Positions 1 through 9,756 are shown, counted from the stretch's first letter. The stretch: DNA of 64,000 nucleotides from Aureibacter tunicatorum (GCF_036492635.1 NZ_AP025306.1:551058-615057); one strand, 5' to 3'. Numbers and translations are program-made. The notes: generated by a model from the sequence alone, not told the origin.

Positions 1-1
1 A

Positions 2-2071
2 GTTTCTGAGGTGATAGCTTTTTCTGGTTCTAGACTAGCCAGAGTATACGAAAATTTGAAATTCAGCGAGGAATGGCTTCAGTTGACAATGCTTTCAAAA
101 GAAAAAAAGCTAGCGGATGCTTACGCTGATCCTGAAAAATTTTCTTTTCTCGTAGAAAAATCGATGAAAGGAAAAGGGCGTTCTGAAAATTTTGGAGAAT
201 TAAGAAGAGTTTTAAGCAAGATAGCCCCGAAAAAGGAGGAGATTTTTGGACTTAGCGAAGCACTGGGCAAAATTGATTTCTTAGTAACTAATTTGAATCA
301 GCAATTGGATGAATTGCAGATTGAGTTTTCCAAGATGCAAGCTAGATATGAAGAGGAGATGAACGCAGTAGACCAGATGAGTCCAGCTGATGCCTTGGGG
401 CATATGCAGGTAGTAGCCTTTTCTATGAGGGGGCAGAAAGCCAGATTGAAGAGCGATGCCAGAGAGATGACAGTCGAATTGCAGCGACTTGATACTGAGA
501 AAAAGCATATAACCGATTATTTACTCAGGACATATCATGAGGTGTCAAGGCTGGTTGATCGTGCGGAACGTAAAATATATCAATGGATGGAAAGCGTGAA
601 AATTCTGAATTCAAGCGAACTTGAGCGTATGGAAGGTTTTCAAGCAATGGCTTATGCTTTGGAAGGAGTAGAGAGCGAGCATGAATTATTGGTGGATATA
701 GCTTTGAGAAATAATTTGGCATTATGGATGCCTGATAGTGTAACTGACGTGGATCAAGCTCATTCTTTATGGCAAAGCTTGGTAAGCTTAAAGTCGTTCA
801 AAGGGAAAGATTTAACTTATTTGGATGTTATTCATGAAGATATGTCTGATCTTGGTGTTTCTACATTCAATACAAAGATCAACAGTTATATAGCAAAGTT
901 GCTGCGTTTGGTAGGGGGGAGAGAAATGTTAAGCGCTGCCACCCGAAAACCGGACAGGATGGCCAGATCTAATGCTTTTGTTTATCCTAATACACAAGAG
1001 GCTCTTGAGGGAGCTTCGGGAAAAGATGAGACAGACGCTCCGTTGCCTAAGGAAAAGGTAATCACTCCAGTAGGTGTCGTTGATCTTCAAGTTCTGGATA
1101 TGAAAGGAAATGGCATGCAAATTTTTAGGTTTCATAATGAGATGAGTCGCGCTGAAAAAGGGCGGCGAGTTTTTTTGACTCCGGGGAGAAAAGGAGAGTT
1201 TATAGATGAAGAGACTGGGAATTTGGATTGTAGGCAAGGAGGCTATCGATTGAAAATTTCTCATGTAGCTTATGAACCTGCGAAAGCGGCAAAGGTTGTT
1301 GAGGAGATTCCTTTAAAATTCTCACATGAATTGCCTGCTATTGCAGGATTGGTCCCTCTTAAATCTGGTGAGGATATTGTCCCTGATATGGGAGTAATGC
1401 CTTCATACTTGTTTTTTGGACATGCCGTGAAAGCAGCATTGGATGCTTATCATGGCCTTCATTCCTCTGTGGAGCAATTTTACAGTTCAGTCAAAGAGTT
1501 TGAAAATGTTTGTCGCAGAGAGTTGGGGCTGAGAGAGCGTAAAGGAGATAAATCCGATTCTCATTTCATGTTTATGCATTCCGCTCCTTTAGTCAGAAAA
1601 TCGCCATTTAGAATAGCAGCCGATGATGAGTACCGTAGAGTGAGAAGTCGAGCTTCCCAAGAAGATTATGTGTCTATAGATCTTCAGAAGTTGAAAGCTC
1701 ATAGTGGTGATTATATACATACTGGAAAATTGGTTGATATTTATCTCAAAGAAGAGCCATGGAAGTGGAATAGAAGGCCTGTGGAAGAAACGGATTTTGG
1801 AATTGGTCAAGAGACATGGAACGCAACAAGAAAAGAGCGAAGAAACTCTTTGCCTTCAGTCTTTTCAAAAGATATGTTGGAGGAAATGCATGCTTATGAA
1901 CATAATAATGAAGAAGCCTATGACGCAAAGGTATTATGGCCTAAAGAATTGAGAAAGGAATTATTCGAAGACGAAGAGATATTGGTTTTGCTTAAAAATG
2001 CCAATCCTGCCAGAAAGGATAAAGCATCTGATTATCATACTAGAGCAGTTCATAGAAGAGGTTCATTCTAA
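2..2071 (+). CDS. Large putative effector with degenerate M91-like domain, 5' end outside window
   Basis: The reading frame is open from the first base, so the true start lies upstream; the first possible start inside is GTG at 11 and residues below count from it. Residues about 60-200 are rich in charged heptad-like helix. Residues 303-307 (GREML) and 497-510 (FENVCRRELGLRER) resemble the 'GRxLL' and 'ENxxRxELGLxxR' blocks that I recall flanking the zinc site of M91 effector metallopeptidases. The place where HExxH is expected, after MPS at 463-465, reads HAVKA (471-475), so the Glu and second His are missing. No signal peptide or membrane segment is visible in the part present. It resembles the proteins at 24010, 55213 and 57629. 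Function unknown; an inactive protease-fold effector or adaptor is an inference. Confidence 0.6.
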   Translation, partial: VSEVIAFSGSRLARVYENLKFSEEWLQLTMLSKEKKLADAYADPEKFSFLVEKSMKGKGRSENFGELRRVLSKIAPKKEEIFGLSEALGKIDFLVTNLNQQLDELQIEFSKMQARYEEEMNAVDQMSPADALGHMQVVAFSMRGQKARLKSDAREMTVELQRLDTEKKHITDYLLRTYHEVSRLVDRAERKIYQWMESVKILNSSELERMEGFQAMAYALEGVESEHELLVDIALRNNLALWMPDSVTDVDQAHSLWQSLVSLKSFKGKDLTYLDVIHEDMSDLGVSTFNTKINSYIAKLLRLVGGREMLSAATRKPDRMARSNAFVYPNTQEALEGASGKDETDAPLPKEKVITPVGVVDLQVLDMKGNGMQIFRFHNEMSRAEKGRRVFLTPGRKGEFIDEETGNLDCRQGGYRLKISHVAYEPAKAAKVVEEIPLKFSHELPAIAGLVPLKSGEDIVPDMGVMPSYLFFGHAVKAALDAYHGLHSSVEQFYSSVKEFENVCRRELGLRERKGDKSDSHFMFMHSAPLVRKSPFRIAADDEYRRVRSRASQEDYVSIDLQKLKAHSGDYIHTGKLVDIYLKEEPWKWNRRPVEETDFGIGQETWNATRKERRNSLPSVFSKDMLEEMHAYEHNNEEAYDAKVLWPKELRKELFEDEEILVLLKNANPARKDKASDYHTRAVHRRGSF

Positions 2072-2171
2072 CTATTTTGAATTAAATTATTAATGCTAAT
2101 AATATTAAATCTTTGATTTCGTTGTGTCTGAGTTGGTTTGTTATTTATAAATAAGTTTTTGAAATCAGAGC

Positions 2172-2606
2172 ATGAAAAATCTTAAGTTTTTTTATAGTTT
2201 AGTTTTAGCAGTATTGAATATAATTACATCTATTTACCTTTTTTATCGTTTTGTTGTTTCCAAGTTTGCCGCATGGCCAGGTACGGTAGCAGGCTTTGAA
2301 GATATGGCTAAAACCATTAATATCGATCCTGTTTTTTTTCGTTGGATGTCTGGAATTGTCATTTTAATCGCATCAATTGGGATACTTTTGAATGGCATTC
2401 GATACTTTTCAGGAATTGTACGAGGGAAAGTGGCTTTGATTTTGAATTATTGGACAATAATGTCAATGATTTCAGCTTTGGTTGCTGAATTCTTTTTAAG
2501 AACGGAGCCAAAGCTTGGCTTAGTCTATTTTGCAATATTCATTATATTACTTGCGATAATTAACTTAGTGTCAATTAAGCGATTGTTAAGGATTGAAAAT
2601 AATTAG
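2172..2606 (+). CDS. Small integral membrane protein, unknown function
   Basis: A 144-residue protein with about four hydrophobic segments (near residues 7-28, 57-75, 87-106 and 112-132) joined by short loops, ending in a basic tail. ATG start. It sits alone on the plus strand about 100 bases after the large effector and faces the convergent HTH-methyltransferase gene. A hairpin begins at its stop codon. I recognise no family; the layout is like many small four-helix membrane proteins of Bacteroidota. The reading frame and hydrophobicity support a real gene. Confidence 0.7.
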   Translation: MKNLKFFYSLVLAVLNIITSIYLFYRFVVSKFAAWPGTVAGFEDMAKTINIDPVFFRWMSGIVILIASIGILLNGIRYFSGIVRGKVALILNYWTIMSMISALVAEFFLRTEPKLGLVYFAIFIILLAIINLVSIKRLLRIENN

Positions 2607-2635
2607 CAGGAAAATAATTTTGTTATCTTCCTGCT
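2605..2635. terminator. Hairpin at the end of the membrane-protein gene
   Basis: AGCAGGAA (2605-2612) pairs with TTCCTGCT (2628-2635) around a 15-base AT-rich loop. It overlaps the stop codon and lies between convergent genes, so it probably ends transcription from either side. No long T tract follows directly. Confidence 0.45.
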
Positions 2636-2641
2636 ATGTGA

Positions 2642-2659
2642 CAAATCTGATCAGATTTG
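2642..2659. repeat. 18-bp perfect palindrome between convergent genes
   Basis: The sequence CAAATCTGATCAGATTTG is its own reverse complement across all 18 bases. It lies just after the hairpin at 2605-2635 and 28 bases beyond the stop of the minus-strand HTH-methyltransferase gene. A loopless dyad could act in termination of the minus-strand transcript or bind a dimeric protein; the sequence alone does not decide. Confidence 0.5.
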
Positions 2660-2687
2660 CTTAATGACCTTTTAGTTATCGAGAATT

Positions 2688-3680
2688 TTATTTCTTAAGT
2701 TTATATGCTATCCATGCTTGTTTGATTTCTATTAGTCCTTGTTCGTCATTCCAAATTATATTTTTCAGACCTCCGCTTTGAGCTAATACAGTTATTAGTT
2801 GGAAGAGGGCGGGTCCCTTTACAGGGTCATTGGTCAAATCCATGCTGTTGGAAATGATTCTAGTTTCCGTCCAATAGATTTCTTCCTCACATCTCAATTC
2901 TTTGAGCTGAGAAAATAATTGCTGGTATTGTTCTTTGTTGAGTATGTCAACATCAGAAGCGTATTTCAACTGTTCAATGGAATTGATTGAATTGGCTTCC
3001 TTGGCATCTGAAGGGCTTAAGTAATCGGCAATAATTAATGTCCCGCCTTTAGACAATACTCTTTGCGCTTCTTTTAGCACTCTGACTTTGTCGCCGAATA
3101 GGTGCATTGACAGTCTGTTGATGATTGTATCAACAGATTCATTTTCCAATGGAATTTGCTCTGCATTTGCTTTAAGGTAATCGATATTGGTGAGTTGCAT
3201 CGATTCGCAATAAGTCTTGGCCTCTTGAAGCATTTCTTCTGTGATATCCAGAGCTGATACTTTGGAGAATTTCTTTGCCAATGGAGCCGTTAAGATTCCA
3301 GGTCCGCAGGCTAGATCCAGCAAGCTAGATTCATCAGCTCGATCATAATCGACAAGGCTCAAAATATTGTCCATATTCGTCTCATTCGCGTAATGAGGGT
3401 GATTGGATAGGTATTCTGCTTTTTTGCCAAATTCTTCCTTGATCGCACTGATATGCACATTGTCTGTCAGCAATATATCCACATCGATGTCAAAAGCCGC
3501 GGCAATGCATCGAAGCGTTTCTTCTCTTACTTTCTGGCCTTTTTCAAGGCGTTGAATGGTTTTTTCGCTTACGCCTGAAGCATAGGCCAATTGTTCTTGT
3601 GTCCATGCTGATTTTTCTCGAAGCCTCTTAATCTTATTGCCTAATATCATATTGTTTTGCTCGTCTGGTTTTGTTTGCAT
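2688..3680 (-). CDS. XRE-type helix-turn-helix fused to SAM-dependent methyltransferase
   Basis: The N-terminal part (about residues 10-70 from the ATG at 3680) is a classic XRE helix-turn-helix: a WTQEQLAYASGVSEKTIQRLE-like segment followed by a helix seen in Cro/C1 proteins. The rest is a class I methyltransferase with motif I (LDLACGPG) near residue 120, an acidic residue after beta-2 (ALDITEEM) and a NRLSMHLFGD-type motif IV region. Family members with this fusion may regulate genes in response to a metabolite, or methylate a small molecule. A TTG six codons upstream (3698) is possible, but the ATG is preferred. It is transcribed away from the polysaccharide locus. Confidence 0.8.
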   Translation of the reverse strand: MQTKPDEQNNMILGNKIKRLREKSAWTQEQLAYASGVSEKTIQRLEKGQKVREETLRCIAAAFDIDVDILLTDNVHISAIKEEFGKKAEYLSNHPHYANETNMDNILSLVDYDRADESSLLDLACGPGILTAPLAKKFSKVSALDITEEMLQEAKTYCESMQLTNIDYLKANAEQIPLENESVDTIINRLSMHLFGDKVRVLKEAQRVLSKGGTLIIADYLSPSDAKEANSINSIEQLKYASDVDILNKEQYQQLFSQLKELRCEEEIYWTETRIISNSMDLTNDPVKGPALFQLITVLAQSGGLKNIIWNDEQGLIEIKQAWIAYKLKK

Positions 3681-3948
3681 GAAGTGCAATGCCTCCAATT
3701 TAGGGAGTTTTTGCTAATCCTCCATTCAAAATTAAACATAATTGAATTTAGCCAACAGACGATTGGGAGACTTATGGGGATTGCGAGCCTCGAACAGCTA
3801 GGCGAATGTGAAAAAAAATATAGCATTAATAAGAAAGAATCACGACATTGTGTGTCTTTCCATTTCCAGAATTGATTTTATTGAAATATGAAGATAGAGC
3901 TCGCTTGGGAAATGGTGAATGGCGAGGATATTAATATGATTTTTTGTC

Positions 3949-5226
3949 ATGGATAAGATAGCGATAATAGGCTTGGGGTATGTAGGCTTGCCTTTGGCTG
4001 TGGAATTTGCCAAGAAATTGCCTGTTGTAGGCTTTGATATAGATCAAAATAGAGTAGAGGAATTGTCTAAAGGACACGACCATACTTTGGAGGTTGAAGA
4101 TGAGGATTTGCAAGCGGTTATAGGAATCAATAGCAATAATGATTTCGTGTCCGGCTTGGAGTTTACGGCGGATCCTGAGGAAATTAGAGATTGCAACATA
4201 TATATAGTTACCGTTCCAACTCCAACGGACAAATACAATCGTCCGGTTTTGACACCATTGTATAAGTCCAGCGCTACGGTAGGCAAAGTATTGAAAAAGG
4301 GTGATATTGTGATTTATGAATCTACAGTTTACCCAGGGGTTACAGAAGACGAATGCGTTCCGGTATTGGAAAACTCATCTGGTTTGGTGTTCAATGAAGA
4401 TTTTTATTGCGGTTATTCTCCTGAGCGCATCAACCCGGGAGACAAAGAGCATACAGTAGCTAAGATTAAAAAAGTTACCTCGGGTTCTACTCCAGAGATT
4501 GCCAAGCGAGTGGACGACTTGTATAACATGGTGATTACAGCCGGCACCCATCTAGCGCCTACGATGAAAGTCGCTGAAGCAGCTAAAGTTATAGAAAACT
4601 CTCAAAGAGATATTAATATCGCTTTTGTGAATGAATTGGCCAAGATTTTTAATTTGCTGGATATTGATACGCATGCGGTATTGGAAGCGGCTGGAACCAA
4701 ATGGAATTTCTTGCCATTCAAGCCGGGATTGGTTGGAGGCCATTGCATAGGCGTTGATCCATTTTATTTAGCTCAGAAGGCCGAGGAAGTAGGTTACTAC
4801 CCAGAGATAATATTGGCGGGCAGAAGAATCAATGACAGCATGGGGGCTTACGTAGCCAGTGAAATCGTCAAGTTAATGATAAAAAAGGATCTGGGAATAA
4901 AAGGGGCTAGAGTATTGATGCTTGGAATGACCTTCAAGGAAAATTGTCCTGATATTCGAAATACACGAGCTATTGATATATACCGAGAGTTGGTGAGCTA
5001 TGGAGCTAGTGTGGAAGTGTATGACCCTTGGGCTGAAAAAGATGAAGTCAAAGTGGAATACGATGTTGAATTAAGCGAATTGCAAGGTCAATATGATGCT
5101 ATTGTATTGTCTGTTGCGCACAAGGAATTTTTATCATTGGACTTGAATAGTTTGAAAGCGGATAATTCTTTAGTTTATGATGTGAAAGGCGTATTGCCGA
5201 TTAAAGATATTGACGGTCGATTGTAG
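3949..5226 (+). CDS. tviB: UDP-N-acetyl-hexosamine (TviB/WbpO-like) 6-dehydrogenase
   Basis: Oxidises a UDP-N-acetylhexosamine to the uronic acid with two NAD+. The 425-residue length is normal for the family. The Rossmann motif GLGYVGLP is at residues 8-15, the PTPTD segment of the NAD site at 90-94, and the catalytic cysteine is C266 within GGHCIGVDP. The ELSKGHDHTLEVE stretch near residue 38 is typical of the TviB/WbpO/Cap5L group rather than UDP-glucose dehydrogenase, so a UDP-GlcNAc or UDP-GalNAc substrate is likely. It is the first gene of the polysaccharide region, but a strong terminator follows at once and 1.4 kb separates it from the rest, so it is its own transcript. Confidence 0.88.
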   Translation: MDKIAIIGLGYVGLPLAVEFAKKLPVVGFDIDQNRVEELSKGHDHTLEVEDEDLQAVIGINSNNDFVSGLEFTADPEEIRDCNIYIVTVPTPTDKYNRPVLTPLYKSSATVGKVLKKGDIVIYESTVYPGVTEDECVPVLENSSGLVFNEDFYCGYSPERINPGDKEHTVAKIKKVTSGSTPEIAKRVDDLYNMVITAGTHLAPTMKVAEAAKVIENSQRDINIAFVNELAKIFNLLDIDTHAVLEAAGTKWNFLPFKPGLVGGHCIGVDPFYLAQKAEEVGYYPEIILAGRRINDSMGAYVASEIVKLMIKKDLGIKGARVLMLGMTFKENCPDIRNTRAIDIYRELVSYGASVEVYDPWAEKDEVKVEYDVELSELQGQYDAIVLSVAHKEFLSLDLNSLKADNSLVYDVKGVLPIKDIDGRL

Positions 5227-5251
5227 TCAGTTAATTAGCTAACCCTCTAAT

Positions 5252-5287
5252 AAAAATGGCATTTCAAAACAATGGAATGCCATTTTT
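5252..5287. terminator. Rho-independent terminator after the dehydrogenase
   Basis: AAAAATGGCATT (5252-5263) pairs with AATGCCATTTTT (5276-5287), extended by TC/GG pairing, with a short loop. The right arm ends in a T run, and the A run on the left gives it terminator form on the other strand too. Confidence 0.85.
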
Positions 5288-5292
5288 ATTTC

Positions 5293-6721
5293 CTTAACTT
5301 TTTTAATCGATATTTTGATATTGCATATTTTTAATGAATGCGAATGATTTATTCCACTGATTTAGCATAGTATTTAGACGAAGCTTTTAAAGGTTTATCG
5401 ACCTGGAGAAAAGTTGGTTTGAGGTTTATAAGAATACTACTGAATGGAAACTATGCTTGTGTTTGCTCTAGAAATTACATCACTGTTTTTTGTTTTATAT
5501 AAATATGATTTTTTATTTTTTTACGTCGAATTTTCTTGAAACTTACCGACTTAATATGATTTATTTTGACTGGATGAGAATTAGTGTGAAAAGTGGCTCT
5601 TATTTGGTTTCCGAAAACAGATAACAAATGTGTGATTTTTTATTTTGAAGACATGAATACAAGCAAGGCCATGGTGAGAAATTTATTTAGAAGAGATATT
5701 GTTCGTTAATATGATGATTCTGTTTTTTATTGTGTTAGTAGATTCAAATGCTATTTTTTAACACTAAGATTTTATATTTCAAGATGGGCTTTATGCTATT
5801 CACGTAATATTGTTTTTGAATGATAAGAATTGATCTGTTTTCATTTTGGCTTAAAGATTCTAGATGAACACCTTAAAAGATACAACAGTGTTTTTATTTT
5901 TTTAGTCTTATCAATTAGTTTCTTCTGAGGCTTTTGTTTTTTGCATATTGTCGTTTGTCATAATCATGACATGGTTATATCTCGACTAAATAAGCTTTAT
6001 TAGGAAACTAGGATCTGGTGCTTAATTATTGTATAATTGCGCAAATGAATGATTACGGGAAAATATTTTTGAAATATATGGATTTTTTAAAACAGAAGAA
6101 GTTTACTTCTAATAGGAGAGCTTATTTTATTTTGATACTTTTCTGGTCTGTATTGCTTGATTTCCATTATTGAATTCCTTACTCATTCGCTGAGGTGATT
6201 TGATTCAATTCAATTGATCATTTATTTCTGTAGGTAGAGTGCTGTTGTATTAAGGGATCATATGCCCCGATTTTAAATGGCTTAAGTAGAAATGTCTTTT
6301 GGTAATAGCTATGCAAAGTTATAAGATATTTTGCGAGGGCTTTCGAGTGGATTACATCGCTTAAAATAGCTGTCAAGTTTTATAGTTTTGCAATGCATGA
6401 AATAAGATAAAGGACTTTTTATACCGAAGTTATATGTAAGTAAATTGAAAATCTAACGTATATGAATGAGCTTTTGAAGCTTTGAAATTGGTTTAATGCA
6501 ATGAAATTACTTCAATCATGAATTTTAATGAATAAGTTTTATAGTTCTATCTATAAATCTTGCATACTTAAAAGATTATTAAGTGATATTATTTTGACTT
6601 AATTTGATTGATTTGATATTATTTTATTAAATAATTTTTATGAGTGTGAAAAAACAATGTTTATTTTATGTTTTATAATTGCATGAGAGAGATAATTTGC
6701 TTTATTTTGTTGTAATTTAAA
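5293..6721. other. 1.4-kb AT-rich region with no confident gene
   Basis: No frame on either strand shows a recognisable protein here. The longest plausible small frame on the plus strand is 6045-6173 (42 codons, basic N-terminal half then a hydrophobic segment), with no other support. A short stretch at 5399-5416 reads RPGEKL in one frame, as in sugar dehydratases, but it is surrounded by stops. I see no tRNA, repeat array or clear hairpin. It directly precedes the initiating transferase gene and may hold the operon promoter and a long leader, or be the eroded remains of lost genes. Confidence 0.5.
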
Positions 6722-7885
6722 ATGTTATTTTTTTTAAAAGAAAAGTACAAATTAATGAGGACTCTACTACATTTCCTTGAAAATCAATATGTACAATATC
6801 TCGGAACTGGTATTGTTGCTTTTATATTATGTTACGTATCGATACCAGTAGTTATAACAGTATCGCAAATGAAGCAATTGCATGCTGTGCCTAATGAAAG
6901 AAGTTCTCATGGTAAAGTAGTGCCTAATTTGGGTGGCGTAGGGATATTTATAGGTCTATTTATATCTTTTTTGATGTTTGGCCCTGGTCCGATGGAAAGA
7001 GGTATATCATTGTTTTTGGCAGGGATTCTTATTTTGTTTTTCATAGGAATTAAAGATGATATTTTGATCATCGCTCCGATGAAAAAGTTAGCGGCCCAAG
7101 TGATTGCAGCTACGCTGCTCGTTTTTGGAGCAAACCTTCGAATAGATTCCATGTTTGGCATATTTGGCATATATGAATTGCCGTTTATTATTTCTTATCT
7201 GCTCACGGTTTTTACATTGATTGTAATTACTAATGCTTATAATCTGATTGACGGAGTGGACGGCTTGGCTGCTAGCATAGGGATACTGATTGCTGGAGTT
7301 TTTGGTTGGTTCTTTTGGATTAATGAATATCCTAACTATGTTTGCTTGTCCATAGGTTTGATGGCGTCTTTATTGGCTTTTTTGAGATTTAATTTCTCTA
7401 AGGAAAGAAAAATCTTTATGGGAGATACGGGCTCATTATTGGTAGGTTTTGTGTTGGCAGTGTTTGTTGTGAAGTTCTTAAGAATTCATTCAGTTGAAGA
7501 ATCCAACTTTCATTTCAACAATCCGGCCATTGTTGCCGTAATTCTATTGCTTATGCCATTATATGATACTTTGAGAGTATTTATGGTAAGGGTTAATCAA
7601 GGAAGATCACCTATGTCTGCGGACAAAAATCATATACATCATTTCTTTTTGAAAAAAGGTTTTGTTCATTATCAGACAACCTTGATGATATTCATAATGA
7701 CCGTGATAGCCTTTCTGATCATGATTCCACTAACAGAAAGCATGGCGCTTCCGCAAGCATTTTGGATGATGGTAGGACTCTTTGCTCTATATTCTCTTAT
7801 TTTAAAACCAAGAGGAAAAGGCTTCAGACGCAGTAAAAGAAGGCATATGGTTTGGAAAGCAAGGAAAATGTTTAAAATGAAGTAG
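6722..7885 (+). CDS. Undecaprenyl-phosphate sugar-1-phosphate transferase (MraY/WecA/WbpL family)
   Basis: Starts the polysaccharide repeat unit by moving a HexNAc-1-phosphate from UDP-sugar to undecaprenyl phosphate at the inner membrane. The 387 residues hold about ten membrane helices. Family motifs are present in order: HAVPNERSSHG near residue 60, GGVGIF, an acidic KDDIL, NAYNLIDGVDGLA near 173-185, FMGDTGSLLVGF near 237-248, and the HIHHFF histidine motif near 305. The C-terminus is strongly basic. An ATG at 6755 is an alternative start. It is the first gene of the locus after the long non-coding stretch. Confidence 0.88.
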   Translation: MLFFLKEKYKLMRTLLHFLENQYVQYLGTGIVAFILCYVSIPVVITVSQMKQLHAVPNERSSHGKVVPNLGGVGIFIGLFISFLMFGPGPMERGISLFLAGILILFFIGIKDDILIIAPMKKLAAQVIAATLLVFGANLRIDSMFGIFGIYELPFIISYLLTVFTLIVITNAYNLIDGVDGLAASIGILIAGVFGWFFWINEYPNYVCLSIGLMASLLAFLRFNFSKERKIFMGDTGSLLVGFVLAVFVVKFLRIHSVEESNFHFNNPAIVAVILLLMPLYDTLRVFMVRVNQGRSPMSADKNHIHHFFLKKGFVHYQTTLMIFIMTVIAFLIMIPLTESMALPQAFWMMVGLFALYSLILKPRGKGFRRSKRRHMVWKARKMFKMK

Positions 7886-7978
7886 GACTGCGAGAATATC
7901 TAGAGGTTGAATTAATGTAAATTGGGTTGCATATCATTTTTAAGACGAAGCCGATTTATTAAACAATATATAATTTAA

Positions 7979-8403
7979 ATGATACCAGATAAAGTAACAT
8001 CCATTTGCTGCATAGGCACAGGATACTTAGGAGGTCCTACAATGTCAGTGATAGTTCAGAAATATTCTTATCTAAAAGTAACTGTAGTGGATATCAATGC
8101 TGATCCTAGTATTGATATACTTGAAAAGAATAAACCTGTTGGTTGTGGAAAGATATATTCAATTGAAAGCATGTAAATATGTTGATGAAATTGTTCCATA
8201 TACTGCTGAATAGGTTTGGAAGATATACTCAAGGTTTTTAAATTTCAAGTAAGAATAATTGGAAAAGAGTATAGGGGTAAAGTTTTATTACTGGCAAATC
8301 TTTATGCGAAGAAAACAATATCGAATTATATTATAATAAAAGGGAACATAGGTTTTCCAGGTCTTAATTAAGGAAAGAAGTTAATAAGAATGGTATTAAG
8401 TAA
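7979..8403 (+). pseudogene. Chimeric gene remnant: UDP-glucose dehydrogenase start joined to a frameshifted cytidylyltransferase
   Basis: The first 40 codons match the start of eukaryotic-type UDP-glucose 6-dehydrogenase (ICCIGTGYLGGPTM, then VTVVDIN). At codons 38-40 (8090-8098) similarity switches to a TagD/RfaE-C type nucleotidyltransferase: NADPSIDILEKNKPV, then in a new frame CKYVDEIVPYTAE, in another LEDILKVFK and IIGKEYRGK, and in another TGKSLCEENNIELYYNKRE, HRFSRS, stop, LRKEV. At least three frameshifts and two in-frame stops are needed. The HxGH nucleotide-binding start of the nucleotidyltransferase is missing. This is a dead fusion of two genes, left between the initiating transferase and the flippase. 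Confidence 0.8.
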
Positions 8404-8517
8404 TGTATTCTTTTAACAATTGAGTTATAATTAAATCTCAACAATTTAAATCCGATGAATATTTAAGTCGGGCATATTGAAAACTGTTGGGTGATATTTG
8501 AATGTATATATTGAGGT

Positions 8518-9756
8518 ATGATTGCTAAAATATTAAATGAGAAACGTCAACTTATTTTTAATTTTGGATATATGAGTATGGTGCAAGGATTAAATATTGT
8601 AATCCCTTTACTTGTTTATCCATATTTGGTCAATGTATTAGGATTAGAACTTTATGGTACATTAGTCTTTGCTCAAGTGTTGGTTTCTTATTTTTCAATT
8701 TTGATAAATTATGGGTTTAATATTGATGCTGTTAAACACATATCATTATTAATCAATAAAAAAGAAGATTTAAACCATTATATATCGGCGGTTATTTCTT
8801 CAAAATTTTTGTTATGGTTTTTTTCTCTTTCTATTCTGACAATTTCTTGTATTCTAATTAATAGAGATTACCTAATACTTTACTTATTGACTTTTTTGTC
8901 TACTTTCAATGAATTGATATTTCCAACATGGTTTTTTCAAGGAATAGAAAAGATGAAATATGTAACTGTAATAAACACAATCAGTAGATTACTTTACTTA
9001 TTATTGATATTCTTATTTATAAAATCAGAAAGTGATTATTTATTAGTGCCAATTATGAATGGGACATCTATTTTGGTAGCAAGTTTTTATGGTTTTTATC
9101 TAATGATTTACAAAGAAAAAATACAATTAAAGTTGGTTTCTTTTCAATATTTATTGGAAGTTTTGAGTAATGCGACTCCTCTTTTTTTGTCACAAGCCAT
9201 AATTTCTATAAAAGATAGAACTAGTCAATTGATAATAGGTGTTGTATTGGGAATGGGGGAAGTAGCAATATTTGATTTAGGAATGAAAATATCAAATGTT
9301 ATAATAAAATTACCTGTTGTTATTAATCAAACGATATTCCCAAAAGTAGTTAAGGATAAAAATATGAAATTTGTGATGAAAATTTCAAATATAACATTCT
9401 TAATTTTATTGATTATTGTTTCAACTTTATGGTATTTAACCCCATTCATTATTACCTTATTCACAGATAAAAATTTTGATAATGCGGTCATAATTATTAG
9501 AATTTTGATGCTTAGTCCAATATTTCTTTCATATTCAACTTTTTTTGGAAATAATTGTCTTTTGATTTTCGATAAAAAAAAGGAGTATATGAATGGAATG
9601 TTATTTACAACCCTATTTTATTTGTTTTTAATAGTTTCCGCCTATCTGGTTGGAATGATCAATAGTATTTTAGTTATATCTCTAATTACAGTATTGGTAT
9701 ATCTTTTTGAAATGATTTATAGAGTATACTATAGTAGAAAATTAAAATTAATATAA
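8518..9756 (+). CDS. wzx: Wzx-type oligosaccharide flippase
   Basis: A 412-residue protein with about twelve hydrophobic helices and the N-terminal pattern of polysaccharide transporters (YLVNVLGLELYGTLVFAQ near residue 36; FPTWFFQGIEKMKYVTVI near 137). Family members flip lipid-linked repeat units across the inner membrane. It is very AT-rich compared with the dehydrogenase gene, like many serotype-specific flippases. It lies between a gene remnant and pseB; the pseB start is three bases after its stop, so it is translated in the same transcript. Confidence 0.88.
   Translation: MIAKILNEKRQLIFNFGYMSMVQGLNIVIPLLVYPYLVNVLGLELYGTLVFAQVLVSYFSILINYGFNIDAVKHISLLINKKEDLNHYISAVISSKFLLWFFSLSILTISCILINRDYLILYLLTFLSTFNELIFPTWFFQGIEKMKYVTVINTISRLLYLLLIFLFIKSESDYLLVPIMNGTSILVASFYGFYLMIYKEKIQLKLVSFQYLLEVLSNATPLFLSQAIISIKDRTSQLIIGVVLGMGEVAIFDLGMKISNVIIKLPVVINQTIFPKVVKDKNMKFVMKISNITFLILLIIVSTLWYLTPFIITLFTDKNFDNAVIIIRILMLSPIFLSYSTFFGNNCLLIFDKKKEYMNGMLFTTLFYLFLIVSAYLVGMINSILVISLITVLVYLFEMIYRVYYSRKLKLI

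Noticed and set aside
3770..3850. tRNA-like fragment with CCTCGAACAGCTAGG
   Set aside because: No acceptor stem or paired arms could be built around it; no tRNA or rRNA gene is evident in the window.
5399..5416. RPGEKL in one frame, as in PseB/CapD dehydratases
   Set aside because: Stops lie close on both sides and nothing else in the area matches a dehydratase; six residues can occur by chance.
6045..6173. Possible 42-codon small protein with a basic half and a hydrophobic half
   Set aside because: No homology, promoter or coding bias to support it in very AT-rich DNA.
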